From positions 10,108,501 through 10,172,500 of the forward strand of contig JAGTTD010000001.1 of NCBI GenBank assembly GCA_018398585.1: a DNA stretch of 64,000 nucleotides, given 5' to 3'. Both the position numbers and the translations under genes were made by a program. Below are positions 1 to 10,024 of this stretch, piece by piece. The stretch is from Simmondsia chinensis (taxonomy: Eukaryota > Streptophyta > Magnoliopsida > Caryophyllales > Simmondsiaceae). Position 1 is the first letter of the stretch; every line of letters starts with the position of its first letter. The notes beneath the pieces were generated by a model. It was not told where the DNA came from. It saw only the letters and a program-made list of their open reading frames with translations, and made no database searches.

Positions 1-2064
1 TATTTGCCTTAGCACATATTACATTGTTCCTTCCTTGGCATTGCCTTTAGCTGCGGACACTAGGCAAAGGTGGGCGATTTTATCTTGACTTTGCACGCAT
101 AGCTTAGGGTTTAATATTTGTTCTACTTTTCTTTCTGTTTGTTTTAACTCTTTTTTTTGAACATAATGTTTTAACTCTTTTATCTATTGAAAAACTTTAT
201 CCTGTATCTCTCGCCCTTAATTATCAAAAAAAAAAAAAACACATACATATTCACAAAGTCATTAGCTAATAAACAGTTTTAATTAGTGAAAATTTTTATT
301 AGCAAAGATTTTCTGGCGTAATATTCACTATAACATTGAATAACTAAATAATTGACTATATTTCACAAATTGCTTCGTATTTTATTTCCTACAGTCATTG
401 TTATTATTATCATAGAGGAGTTAAATAAATTATAATGAGATGATCTTTGTTTTGATCCCTTAACACCATTATTCTGAGGAGAACAGATTTTGTAAGTGAC
501 TGGAGTGGGGCCCACATGGGATTTCTTTTTCAGTATTAATGGTGACTTGTGACAAGTTTACTTGCTAGGGCATGCATTTCAACTGAGATACACCCTTCTC
601 ATCTAAATACCATTGAGAGTCTTGTTCTCTTGTGTCTTGTTTTTTTTTTTTTTTTTTTGGTTATTGGGGGAGTCAATGCTACTCAACTTATGCACACCTT
701 ATTCAGATCCTCGTACACTGCTTTGCGCTGTTGTTTCCAAGTCTAAACTCTTAATTTTCACTCCTCATGCTCCACAGTTTCCTCCTTAAGAAGGGCTTTT
801 AGTTGCGGCCTATAAGCAAAGTTGGGTGACTATAGCCCGGCTTTGTTGTGTTGTGCTCCTAGGTTTTTTTTTTTTTTTTTTAATGTGTTAATTTCATTAT
901 TTTGTTGTTATTGGTTTGTATCTATTGAAGGTTCTATATAATGTACTTCTGAGAATTTAGTCTCGTAATTATACACACCACAATTAAACCGAAGTATAGA
1001 CATACACATATAAGTTTTTTTATTTGCAACTGGATAAGCAGGGGGAAATTTACCCAGTACGTGGGTTGAGCCAATGATTCCATAGTTTACGACTTAAAAA
1101 GTTGAAGTACTTATATAACCACTTGATGCAGATCCGGATCTAGGATGTTTTGTCACATTGCTTACCTAAAAGAACCTAGCATTACCACGTCTTCAAAGCT
1201 AGACTTCATGAATATATGATTTTGATCATGATGCACAATTACACTTTGGGGAGAAAGTTTGGGTAGTTAGGTGCTTTGCTTTCTTTCCGCTTCGTAAAAA
1301 GAATATGTACTATCATAAGAATCCATTAAAAAAAAGAAAAAAATAACCTGAACCAACTTTTTAAGAATGTTTAGTCTATCGTAATACATGCTAATTTCTG
1401 AACATCTAAAAGAGAAAGATGAGGCTTGTGTATAGTATGAAAGAAAAATATATGCTTACAATACAATGTACATTGTTCAATTATTATTATTTTTATAATC
1501 TAATTATATTTTAATGCTTATTAGATGTGTTTTTTTTTATTTTTGTATTTTTAATTTTAAATGGAGTACAATAGTTTTTTCAATAATTAGTGAAACCAAT
1601 CACAGTACCAGAAATGAATGACTACAAAGACAGGACTTGAGCCGACATGAGTTGCCAAAAAGAGACAAACAAAAGGAAAAAAAAAACATTTAAAAAATAC
1701 AATTCCATCATGACTACCAAAGTTTTGATACACTCAAATATCTTTTCTTAAATTGGAAAACCAACACTTGAAAGAGGTGATAATAAGTTTTGAACCGAAG
1801 ATCTTTAGCTTCTAGGATCAAAATGCAAATGACTATACCAACACCTTTTAGCTATATTAGATATTCAATGTATGCCCATGTGGTGACAATCAATTGCCAA
1901 GATCCACAGAAGTAATATCAAAAAACAAATCAAAAGTATATACCTTTGTAGAGAGAGCTTTTAAAATACGTGAACCCGTGATATACTACTAATCACAAGG
2001 TCTACCTCTAGTTCCTCACTATCTGCAGACAAAATTTGGTGGATATTATATAATACATACATAT
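1..2064. other. AT-rich intergenic spacer
   Basis: No credible gene is seen. Short open frames here lack recognisable motifs. Two diverged direct copies of about 85 bp lie near 37-125 and 780-870, both containing a GCGGCC/GCGGAC core followed by AAGGTGGGC or AAGTTGGGT. Long T and A runs occur at 227-239, 640-658 and 862-880. The right edge is the outer end of the decayed gypsy element G2. Confidence 0.6.
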
Positions 2065-2232
2065 TGATGTAGTGTGTAGATAGAAATTAACAGGAAACAG
2101 AAGATTCATACCCTTCCTTTAAATTCTAATTACGAAAATAATCAAGAACAAATGGGAAACTAGTAACTCAAATTCTCACAATGAGAGAATAGGAGAAAAC
2201 TCTATAAAATAATGATAAAATCTATTAATTGA
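2065..2232 (-). repeat. G2 3' LTR, terminal piece
   Basis: This matches the end of the G2 5' LTR at 11184-11345, for example the shared stretch GGAGAAAACTCTATAAAATA at about 2191-2210 and 11292-11311. It was cut from the rest of the LTR by insertion of G1, whose target duplication ATTGA is its last five bases (2228-2232). Confidence 0.8.
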
Positions 2233-2679
2233 TGATGTAGCGGGCTAATGCATCAAGCCCTAGCTTGGTGGAAGGACGACTGAGACCTCAGAAGGAGCAC
2301 ACTTGGCGTGAGCAGATTTGGCGTGATGCCAAGTCTTGGCCACTTTGAACGGGTCTTTCTTCCAGCCATGATTGTAGGGATTTTCTTGATTTTAGGGATT
2401 TTCTTACCTAATTAGTTTTGATTTCCTTATTTGATTTGTTAGTTTGAATTTCAAACTCTTGTCATCCTTTATATAAAGGGGAAGAAGAGTTATTTTTTTG
2501 GTAGCCAATTAAAATTCCAATAAATTGTTTTCTCCCTTTTTGTAGCCTCGATTTCTCGACTTGTGAGAAATGAACTTATGAACCTCTTTTGTTAATTTTA
2601 TTCCAGTATTAATAAAATTCAAAAGAGAAGGCCATTGAACCTTCCTGTTGCCCAATTTTCCCTATCAGGCGCTGCATCA
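2233..2679 (+). repeat. G1 5' LTR
   Basis: It begins TGATGTAGCG and ends GCGCTGCATCA. A TATATAAA box lies at 2470-2477. An AATAAA-type signal (TTAATAAAATTC) lies near 2609-2620. The duplicate copy is at 7076-7523. Confidence 0.92.
2470..2477 (+). promoter_or_regulatory. TATA box in G1 5' LTR
   Basis: TATATAAA is followed by an AAGGGGAAGAAG tract, the usual layout of a plant LTR core promoter. The same box sits at 7313-7320 in the 3' LTR. Confidence 0.6.
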
Positions 2680-2681
2680 TC

Positions 2682-2693
2682 TGTTATCAGAGC
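2682..2693 (+). other. Primer binding site, initiator Met-tRNA type (G1)
   Basis: TGTTATCAGAGC starts two bases past the 5' LTR. It differs by one base from TGGTATCAGAGC, the standard site complementary to the 3' end of plant initiator Met-tRNA. Confidence 0.85.
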
Positions 2694-2709
2694 ACAGTCC
2701 GTTTCCTGA

Positions 2710-3735
2710 ATGATGGCACCCAACAGGTGACAGAGGAATGCCACCATTGAGGACGTTACTGACCGAGACCGTCATCAACAACACGGAAGGAGATTGGAGG
2801 AATTGGAAGAGAGATTCAGGTGGATCGAGGAACACTTGATCCAAATCGGAGCCAACCTCAACCTGTCGGGTAGAGCCAGGCCCTAATGCCCACCTTCGCC
2901 GAGCGTAATAGGTGAAGACTTGAACAATTTATTTCATGATGAAGACATGCCGGAGCCAAGATTCAGACGCCATCAACGCCATATTGATGATTGTGAGGAT
3001 TGGAGGTGGGAATCCGGACATTGGATCGAAATACCTGAGTTCAATGAAGGAGGACGCCCAGAGGAGTTCTTAGATTGGCTAGTAGCCATTGAAGAAGTCC
3101 TCGAATTTCGAGAGATACCTGAGAGGAAGCAGGCGTCGCTCGTTGCTACCCGCCTTCAGGGTAGGGCAGCCCCCTGGTGGCACCAGTTAAAGCAAACCCG
3201 ATTCCGGTAAGGAAAATCCAAGGTTGAGACGTGGGTGAAGATGAAGAAGCACCTTCGTAGAGCCTTCTTGCCACATAACCAGGCGTGGATGATGTACCAA
3301 CTCCTTCAGGGGTTATGCCAAGGCTCCAAATCTATGGAGGAATATACCGCTAACTTTAATGCTCCAGTCGCCAGAAACGACTTGACGGAGTCAGAAGAGC
3401 AGCTGGCGAATTGCTTTATTGGTGGCTTAAGAGAGTCCATTCAGGATGTACTCAACATGTTTGACATTTTTACCATGGCTGGAGCATCTCAGAGAGCCGT
3501 GAACGTAGAACGGCAGCAAAGGCGCAGCCCTTCTGGCGGAATCGGGAACAATCAAGTTGGCGGAAGAGAGGTGAACCGTGTGCCGCCAGCACAAACCTCG
3601 AGCGCCCAAAACAGACCACTGCCTGTCATTATTGAAAGGTAAATCAATCAAGACGTCACGGGTTCTTCAAGAATACGTTGTTTCAAGTGTGGAGAAATGG
3701 GTTATTGTGCCTCTAAATGCTGAAAGGGAGACAGA
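2710..3735 (+). pseudogene. gag: G1 gag (capsid/nucleocapsid), multiple stops
   Basis: Gag is the structural protein that packages element RNA into virus-like particles in the cytoplasm. The frame starts at ATG 2710 and is stopped after five codons by TGA, then by TAA at 3208 and 3640, all in one frame without shifts. The capsid part carries the retrotransposon-gag signature FLDWL (about 3069) and later MEEYTANF and RNDLTE. A CCHC zinc knuckle lies at about 3676-3720 with the histidine changed to tyrosine (CFKCGEMGYC..C), and a TGA follows directly. Homologous gag starts occur in G2, G3, G4 and G5, always 20-40 bases after the primer site, which supports the chosen start. It is not translatable as it stands. 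Confidence 0.85.
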
Positions 3736-3819
3736 CCAGGTAAGGCTCTTCTTATTAACGAGCACATCGAAGAAGAAGGTGAGACGATTGAAGGGGAAGG
3801 TCTAGAAGACTTGGCGGAA

Positions 3820-4275
3820 TCGGGAGAAGACCCCGTTGAAGGAGACAAGGGCCAGTGCTTAGTTGTTAGGCGTGTCTACCTCACGCCAAGAAATGAACAA
3901 GGAAATGGTTGGCCGAAGAGCAATATTTTCTAGACAACATGCACCATTAAAAGTAAAATTTGCCGCGTAGTCATAGACTCGGGAAGCTTTAAGGACGTCA
4001 TTTCCGTGGAGGCGGTAACTAAGTTGGGCTTAAAGACAAAAGTGCACCCGCAGCCTTACAAGTGGTCTTGGCTGAAGAACGGCAGTCAGGTAACAGTTTC
4101 CAAGCAATGTTATGTCAATTTTTCTATTGGGCCCAAGTATAAGGAGGGAGTATGGTGCGATGTAGTCGCCATGGACGCATGCAACCTGCTCTTAGGACGT
4201 CCTTAGCAATATGACCGAGGAGCTATTCATGATGGGAGAAGAAACACGTTTAGCTTCCTATTTGAAGGGGTTAAG
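3820..4275 (+). pseudogene. pol: G1 aspartic protease
   Basis: The protease cuts the Gag-Pol polyprotein. The catalytic triplet is visible as VIDSGS at about 3970-3987, preceded by the family sequence TTCTIKSKIC and followed by KLGLK. The downstream motif YKEGVWCDVVAMDAC..LLLGRP (4138-4200) links protease to RT in every family member here. In-frame TAG codons at about 3931 and 4204 stand where the homologues have CAG (FQT) and TGG (PWQYDR), so both stops are single C-to-T or G-to-A changes in CHG context. The frame continues gag without a shift. Confidence 0.8.
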
Positions 4276-4278
4276 ATC

Positions 4279-5795
4279 GTGCTATTACTGAGGAGAGAAG
4301 AGAAACCGAAAGTTTCTGCAGTTCAGCAGCCCAATGTGCAGGGTCGTGCCATGTTTTCCAGAGAAGTTGACGCCACCAAGGTTGTGTTCGTTCTGATTGG
4401 GAAGGAGGCCAAAGTTGTTCCAAAGGAGTTACCGAGTGAGATCGTGCCTTTGTTAAAGGAGTATGCTGATGTGTTCCTAGAAGACTTGCCAGTCACACTA
4501 CCGCCTTTGCGTGACATCCAGCGTAAGATTGATCTGGTTCTTGGTGCGCCTTTACCGAACAAGCCTCATTACCGTATGAGCCCTTCTGAGCACGAAGAAC
4601 TCAGACGCCAAGTTGAAGAGCTGCTTGCCAAAGGCTTCATTAGAGAAAGCTTGAGCCCCCTTGTGCTGGTCCGGCGTTACAGACGCCAAAGAAGGATGGA
4701 AGCTGGCGTATGTATGTAGATAGCAGGGCCATAAACAAGATAACGATACGGTACCGCTTTCCCATTCCTAGATTGGATGATCTATTCGACCAACTGCAAA
4801 GCACCAAGGTATTTACCAAGCTGGACCTCAAGAGTGGCTACACTAGATCCGTATTTCCCCCAGAGTTGAGTGGAAGACAACTTTTAAGACAAGGGAGGGT
4901 CTCTACGAGTGGTTGGTCATGCCGTTTGGCTCTCCAACGCGCCTAGCACCTTCATGAGGTCCATGAACCAAGTATTACGTCCGTTTATTGGCAAGTTGAT
5001 CGTCGTCTACTTTGACGACATCTTAATTTACAGCTGTAACCGTAGTGAGCTTACTGATCATTTAAGAGAGGTTCTTCATACTTTGAGGATCCAAAGTTCG
5101 TTTACGACATTGAAGAAATGTGAGTTTATGAGGGAAAGGGTGATCTTCCTTGGCTTCATTATTTTCAAGGACGGTATTTCCACTAATAAGGGTAAGATAG
5201 CAGCTATTCACGACTGGCCACAATGGAAAACAATTGGCGAGGCCTGTAGCGTCTATGGGTTGGCATCATTCTACCGACGCTTTGTTCCTGGCTTAGTTCA
5301 ATCGTAGCGCCAATCACAGATTGCCTAAACAAGGGTTATTTCGTGTGGACGCCTGAAGCAGCATTCGCTTTCGCCATCATCAAGGAGAAGCTCACAACAG
5401 CTCCCGTGTTAGCACTACCGGATTTTCAGAAGACCTTCGAGCTGCACACCGACACTTCAAAAGTTGGTATTGGCACCGTCCTTAGTCAAGAATGAAGGCC
5501 CATTGCTTACTTCTGTGAGAAGCTTCATGGGAGTAAGTTGAGGTATTCAACACAAGGCTTAGAGTTCTATGCTTTGGTCAGTGTACTCCGGCATTGGAAG
5601 TCTTATTTGGCGAATTGAGAGCTTATTCTGTACTTAGAAAATGTGGTCCTGAAGTTTATCAATAGCCAAGAGAAGTTGTTAGAAAGGCATGCCGAGCGGG
5701 CTGTTTGCATTCAACTCTTTCACTTCTCATTCAAACACATTTCAGGTGCGTTGAATAAGGTAGCTGATGCCTTGAGCAGGAGAACCATGATCCTG
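4279..5795 (+). pseudogene. pol: G1 reverse transcriptase and RNase H, frameshifted
   Basis: RT copies element RNA into cDNA and RNase H removes the RNA strand. Visible RT blocks are HYRMSPSEHEEL (about 4567), [19 protein letters not shown] (4726-4782), KLDLKSGY (about 4819) and the catalytic VYFDDILIYS (about 5007-5036). RNase H shows [19 protein letters not shown] (5437-5493), then FSFKHISGALNKVADALSRR near 5728-5787. Frame changes occur near 4665, near 4860 and again before 5640. Stops interrupt RNase H at about 5494 and 5617. All catalytic blocks can be located but no single frame covers them. Confidence 0.85.
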
Positions 5796-7012
5796 GCGCA
5801 ATGTAAGACTGAGGTGGCTGGGTTTGAGCATTTCAAAGACATGTATTATGAGGATCCAACCTTTAGAAGTTTATGGCGAGACGCCCAGCTAGGCCCAGTA
5901 TCGGACTACTCAGTTCACGACGGATTCTTGTTCAAAGGGAACCAATTGTGTGTCTCGAATTCCGGTTGGCGTCAGAAAATCATAGAAGAAAAGCACAATT
6001 CAGGACACGATGGCAGGGATAAGATGTTGAAGCTCATTACCGCCACTTACTTCTGGCCCACCATACGCAAGGAAGTTGAAAGGTTCATTAAGCGCTGCCG
6101 TACTTGTCAGATCTCTAAAGGCGAAATGACAAATTTGGGACTCTACTTACCTTTACCAGTACCAGATCAGCCAAGGGTAGATGTGAGCACCGACTTTGTG
6201 TTGGGTTTGCCTAAGACAGTTGGCGGGGTTTACTCTGTTTTTGTTGTAGTTGATCGGTTTTCCAAAATGGCGCACTTCCTCGGATGCAAGAAAGCCTCAG
6301 ATGCCACCCACGTTGCAAATATTTACCTCAAAGACGTTTACAAACGCCAAGGACTACCGACCAGCATTGTATCAGACAGGGATGTTCCGTTCGTCAATCA
6401 CTTTTGGCTGAGCCTTTGGAGGTTAGCGAATACCACACTTTCCTTCAGCGCGGTCCATCACTCGCAAACCGATGGACAAACTGAAGTAACCAGTCGTTCC
6501 TTAGGAAATATACTTCGATGCTTAGCTGCAGAGAACCCCAAGGGTTGGGCAATGATACTTCACGAAGCTGAGTTTTCTTATAACAGTTCGGTGAATAGAA
6601 GCACGGGATTCCCGCCCTTTCAAGTTGTTTACGGTTTTATCCCGCGATCTCCCATTGACTTGGCTCCAGTCCCTGACTTGGCTCGCGCCTATGCTAAAGC
6701 CGAAGACTTCATACCTTCCCTTCAAAACATTCACGACCAAACAAGGGAGCGGTTGTTGAAGGTTAGCGCCAAGTACAAGGATGACCGTGACAGCAGACGA
6801 CGGGGAATTCAACTCCAAATTGGAGAGAAGGTTTGGGCTATTTTAACCCGAGAACGCTTTCTGGCTTGGGAATATAACAAGCTCTCAGCCTATAAGATAG
6901 GTCCATTGACGATCCTTGAGAAGACCAATGACAATGCTTGCCGACTACAGCTCCCGCCTGGTATTTGAACGTCAGATATTTTTATCGTCAAGTATCTCAG
7001 CCCTTACTTTGG
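5796..7012 (+). pseudogene. pol: G1 integrase
   Basis: Integrase inserts the cDNA into the genome. This is the best preserved part of G1, open from 5643 to 6968 together with the end of RNase H. It has an HHCC zinc-binding domain (HNSGHD.. to CRTCQISKG, about 5995-6123) and the RNase H-like core. The core carries the first Asp in STDFVLGLP (about 6187), the second in IVSDRD (about 6366) and the Glu in QTDGQTEVT (about 6466-6492). The C-terminal part (QIGEKVWAIL..., 6817 on) resembles gypsy integrase tails. A stop at 6966 precedes a final VKYLSPYF segment and the SLQPGEDD end just before the polypurine tract. Confidence 0.87.
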
Positions 7013-7067
7013 CGAAAATGTAGGTGTTGATCCCCAATCAAATTTGAGGGTGAATTCTCTCCAACCC

Positions 7068-7075
7068 GGGGAGGA
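7068..7075 (+). other. Polypurine tract of G1
   Basis: GGGGAGGA lies directly against the first base of the 3' LTR. This is the expected primer for plus-strand DNA synthesis. Confidence 0.8.
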
Positions 7076-7523
7076 TGATGCAGCGAGTTGCGGCATCAAG
7101 CCCCAGCTTGGCGGAAGGACGACTGAGGCCTCAGCAGGAGCGCACTTGCCGCGAGCAAATTTGGCGTGACGCCAAGTCTTGGCCACTTTGAATGGGACTT
7201 TCTTCCAGCCGTGATTTTTGGGATTTTCTTAATTTTAGAGATTTTTTTACCTGATTAGTTTTGATTTCCTTATTTGATTTGTTAGTTTGAATTTCAAACT
7301 CTTGATATTCTCTATATAAAGGGGAGGAAGAGTTATTTTTTTTGGTGGCCAATTAAAATTCCAATAACTTGTTTTCTCTCTTTTTGTAGCCTCGATTTCT
7401 CTGCCTGTGAGAAACAAGCTTATGAACCTCTTTTGTTAATTTTAGTCTGGTATTAATAAAATTCAAAAGAGAAGGTCGTTGAACCTTCTCGTTGCCCAAT
7501 TTCATCTATCATGCGCTGCATTA
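7076..7523 (+). repeat. G1 3' LTR
   Basis: It begins TGATGCAGCG and ends GCGCTGCATTA, where the final dinucleotide has mutated from CA to TA. ATTGA follows at 7524-7528, matching the other flank. Confidence 0.92.
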
Positions 7524-7660
7524 ATTGAATGCCTCCAAAATCTTAGCTAGCCCTCTCTTTAAATAGAGGAGCTTTCCTAGCTAGACTCAAACTCATAATT
7601 TAAGATAAACAATTGAGATTGCAATCCGCGTGAGGCTAAAATATAAAAGAGATAAATACA
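7524..7660 (-). repeat. G2 3' LTR, middle piece
   Basis: This is homologous to about 11341-11505 of the G2 5' LTR, including CTAGCCCTCTCTTTAAAT and GGCTAAAATATAAAA. It is bounded on the left by G1 and on the right by the insert at 7661. Confidence 0.8.
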
Positions 7661-8599
7661 CATGTTAACCATCAGGCTATTGGTAGATTGCCTTGGGTTA
7701 TACTGTCCCCATACTCGACTGTATATCGTTCCCCAGCTATAGACTTAGTCCAATCATCAGTATTAATATGCCAGATAACCAGACCATGTGTGAGCACACA
7801 ACTCCTTCTGCCTTGGGTAGAACACAGTGGAACCAGATCACATGGGTTGCAAGGTCGGAACACACCTCAAGATAATCAAATACCAGACACTGGTAGTGAC
7901 GTGGAATCTATGCCCTCGGGACCTGTTTTCCCATCGGGTTTTGAACCACTGAATGCTCATAGTCATGATGAGGGACCGGACCTGTGTGTGAAACTGGCAT
8001 AAGATATTGCGGTGGCTTCCAACGCAGGGGCAAAGAATAGAAGAGAGGGATCGGGTCGTCAAGAGCCCAATGATGGTGCCACTAAAAGCAAGCGTAGCGC
8101 ACTCAAACACTGGAAAAAAGAACAAGAGAAACGGAACCTGCAGGAGTTCCTTAAAGATATGTCTCCTGGAAGCAGTGTAAAGAGGATGCCTGAGAAATTG
8201 GCCAAGGCCAAAGGAAAGAAGAAGGCATGGAACAAGAACAAGAAGTGTATTATGGTTGAGAAACTACTCAAGGGGAAACACACATGAAAAACTGGGAAGA
8301 AGCTCGGGTTGGAATTTCATGGTAATGAATCTCTTATGATCGAGCGTTTTGCACTGATGGACTAAGCCCTTCTATCTTTGCCAATCATCATCGGTTGAGG
8401 CCCTAATTTTCTTGTTGTGTAGGTTGTAGGTCTGTGTCCAGTCCTGTTTTTGTTTGTCCTACTCCTGTTGTCCCTCCCTATTGCTTTTTCTCTGATATGA
8501 ATTTCTGTACCACCCTCTATTTACAGGGTGAAAGGCCTCGCTATGTTGAGGTCCCTGTTTTGTACTACGGCTATGCCGACAATTATAGAAAAAAAAAAC
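7661..8599 (+). mobile_element. Unidentified A-tailed insert in G2 3' LTR (retroposon-like)
   Basis: The G2 5' LTR is continuous at this point (GATAAATACAAAGATAATT, about 11500), so the 939 bp here are an insertion. The right end is A-rich (AGAAAAAAAAAACC, 8588-8600), which suggests target-primed reverse transcription. No RT, transposase or LTR motif is visible and no clear target duplication was found. Two open frames (7688-8002 and 8012-8287) occupy its left two thirds. A 5'-truncated or internally deleted LINE, or a captured transcript, would fit. The origin is unresolved. Confidence 0.5.
8012..8287 (+). CDS. Hypothetical lysine-rich protein in the A-tailed insert
   Basis: A 91-codon open frame starts at ATG 8012 and ends with TGA at 8285. 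The product is strongly basic: the middle and end hold KSKRSALKHWKKEQEKR and KAKGKKKAWNKNKK, which could bind nucleic acid or act as a nuclear signal. No family is recognised. A preceding 104-codon frame (7688-8002) ends ten bases upstream. Because the whole block is an insertion with an A-rich end, this is more likely a piece of a retroposed transcript or of a LINE first ORF than an active gene. No promoter was recognised. Confidence 0.25.
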   Translation: MASNAGAKNRREGSGRQEPNDGATKSKRSALKHWKKEQEKRNLQEFLKDMSPGSSVKRMPEKLAKAKGKKKAWNKNKKCIMVEKLLKGKHT

Positions 8600-8764
8600 C
8601 AAAGATAATTAATAGAAACTTACTTATCTAAATTGACCACGCTAATCAGTATTAAACACTTCTAGCCCCTTTCATCCAGTTGTGTCTTCTTCTCGCCAAG
8701 CCTGGCGACTCGCCAAGTGTCTCCTGTCAAGCTATTCACCAATTCTGAAGGCAGTGTTGCATCA
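8600..8764 (-). repeat. G2 3' LTR, leading piece
   Basis: On the minus strand it starts TGATGCAACACTGCC, directly after a polypurine tract. It matches 11671 downward in the G2 5' LTR, including CTTGGCGAGTC and GGTTTCTAT. Confidence 0.82.
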
Positions 8765-8778
8765 TTCTCTCCGGGTTC
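8765..8778 (-). other. Polypurine tract of G2
   Basis: The minus strand reads GAACCCGGAGAGAA against the LTR start TGATG. This matches the G1 layout. Confidence 0.7.
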
Positions 8779-9120
8779 GAGAGAATTCATCCTCGAATTT
8801 GGAAACAGATCATACGGGTCATTCTCGTTAAGCCATGTTCCAACACACTCGACCCCAATCTTGCCAAACTCCAGCTTACCAAGATCGATCTGCCAAACTT
8901 TCCTCTTGGTGGCACCATGCCTTCCTGGACTCGTAAGCCGCCATGGAAAATATGTAGCTACATAATCCTCTCCGGATTGGAGAGAAATCGCCCTCGAATT
9001 CGCCAATGATGTGTCCAGATCATTCTTCACCACGACGTAGTTTGCATCAACCTCCTTGGTTTCGAGAGAATTCGACCTCGAATTTGTTCATTTTTCAATG
9101 GGCCCATTCTCGCCATGGTA
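8765..9120 (-). repeat. Three copies of the pol-end/polypurine motif in G2
   Basis: The element's C-terminal motif (NSR.NSLEPGE, plus-strand GAGAGAATTC..CCTCGAATT) occurs near 8776-8800, 8977-8998 and 9062-9083. In G1 it occurs once, immediately before the 3' LTR. The copies diverge from one another, so this is an old local duplication of the 3' end of the internal region. Confidence 0.6.
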
Positions 9121-9727
9121 AAGAGCAAGGTGTTTAATGTTTATGACTTTGAAGCATTCAATCCACTTGTTAATTGTAGGCAGTAGACTCTTTTGAAGGC
9201 TTCAACCTTGTTGTATTTCCAAGTCGAAAGTTGTTCTCCAGTCAAGGTTTCCAATGTAGGCGATAGACTCTTTCGAAAGCACTCAATGGACAAACTTTGC
9301 TGTATTTCCAGCCTGGCGATATCCTTTTTGGCATTATAATCTATCTCGGCTTCAATAAATTTCTACTTCCAATCCTTGACGTTCTCGAGAACAAAACGTC
9401 GGATAAAGGCACCCAACATTATCTTGTCATCTTTGCTAGACCATTGGCCAGTTGTGTGGAACCATAATATACAGTGACCCAGTTGGTTGTCCTACCGTTA
9501 ACATTCTTTGACAAGGTATCGTCCCTCCTGGGCTCCTCACGCTACCCAATACTCACTTAGTGATGAAAGCAATCTAGTCAGGCATTTTCCAGCACATGTT
9601 CAACCCCATGTGGGCTGTCATCCATCAGCAACACAATACTCGGTACCTCCTCTAGCTCTTCTCCCTGGTTCGTCTTTATTTCATCTCCCATCTGTACAAC
9701 TATCTTCTTGTACTCACCAACTTCCTC

Positions 9728-9991
9728 GATGTTCGCCATCTTCCAGAGCAACATCCAGAGACGGCACATCAAGTGTTCATCCCTATTCATCACAATGTTG
9801 GCGGCTAAGCCATGCATATACTTCATGGGTAGCCCATATATGATTTTGAAAATGATGTTCCACCCATTCCCTGGCAAGGCACAACTTTGGTGGAATTCGT
9901 CCTTCAAACACGATTTGCTAGACACCATCACCTTTTGCAATTGGCATAGAAATTCACCCAATCTCAGAGCGGGTATTCGACATCGTACCAT
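9728..9991 (-). pseudogene. pol: G2 integrase-core fragment
   Basis: The minus strand is open from 9991 to 9578. Residues 61-88 (9814-9728) read GLAANIVMNRD..LWMLLWKMANI, which aligns with GLPTSIVSDRD..FWLSLWRLANT in the G1 integrase core. The catalytic aspartate block SDRD has become MNRD. Sequence before and after this block no longer resembles integrase well. The distance to the RT start at about 10025 shows that almost all of RT, RNase H and the integrase N-terminus were deleted. Confidence 0.65.
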
Positions 9992-10024
9992 GAGCTTACT
10001 TATAGTTTTTCTACAAAGGTATGT

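Larger units (their letters stand above)
2233..7523 (+). mobile_element. Ty3/gypsy element G1, structurally complete, coding capacity dead
   Basis: It has LTRs of 447 and 448 bp (2233-2679 and 7076-7523) that begin TGATG and end CATCA or CATTA. A 5-bp target duplication ATTGA flanks it at 2228-2232 and 7524-7528. Primer site, polypurine tract and the order gag, protease, RT, RNase H, integrase are all present. By eye the LTRs differ at roughly one base in ten, so the insertion is old. gag and pol were originally one frame (2710 to about 4660), now holding at least six stops plus frameshifts. No chromodomain was recognised after the integrase, so the exact gypsy lineage is left open. Confidence 0.93.

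Noticed and set aside
549..746. 65-codon plus-strand frame with a Phe run
   Set aside because: The run comes from a T19 homopolymer. There is no motif and no support for a gene.
9578..9991. 137-codon minus-strand frame as a possible host gene
   Set aside because: Residues 61-88 align with the integrase core of G1 (GLPTSIVSDRD..LWRLAN), so it is a decayed piece of G2.
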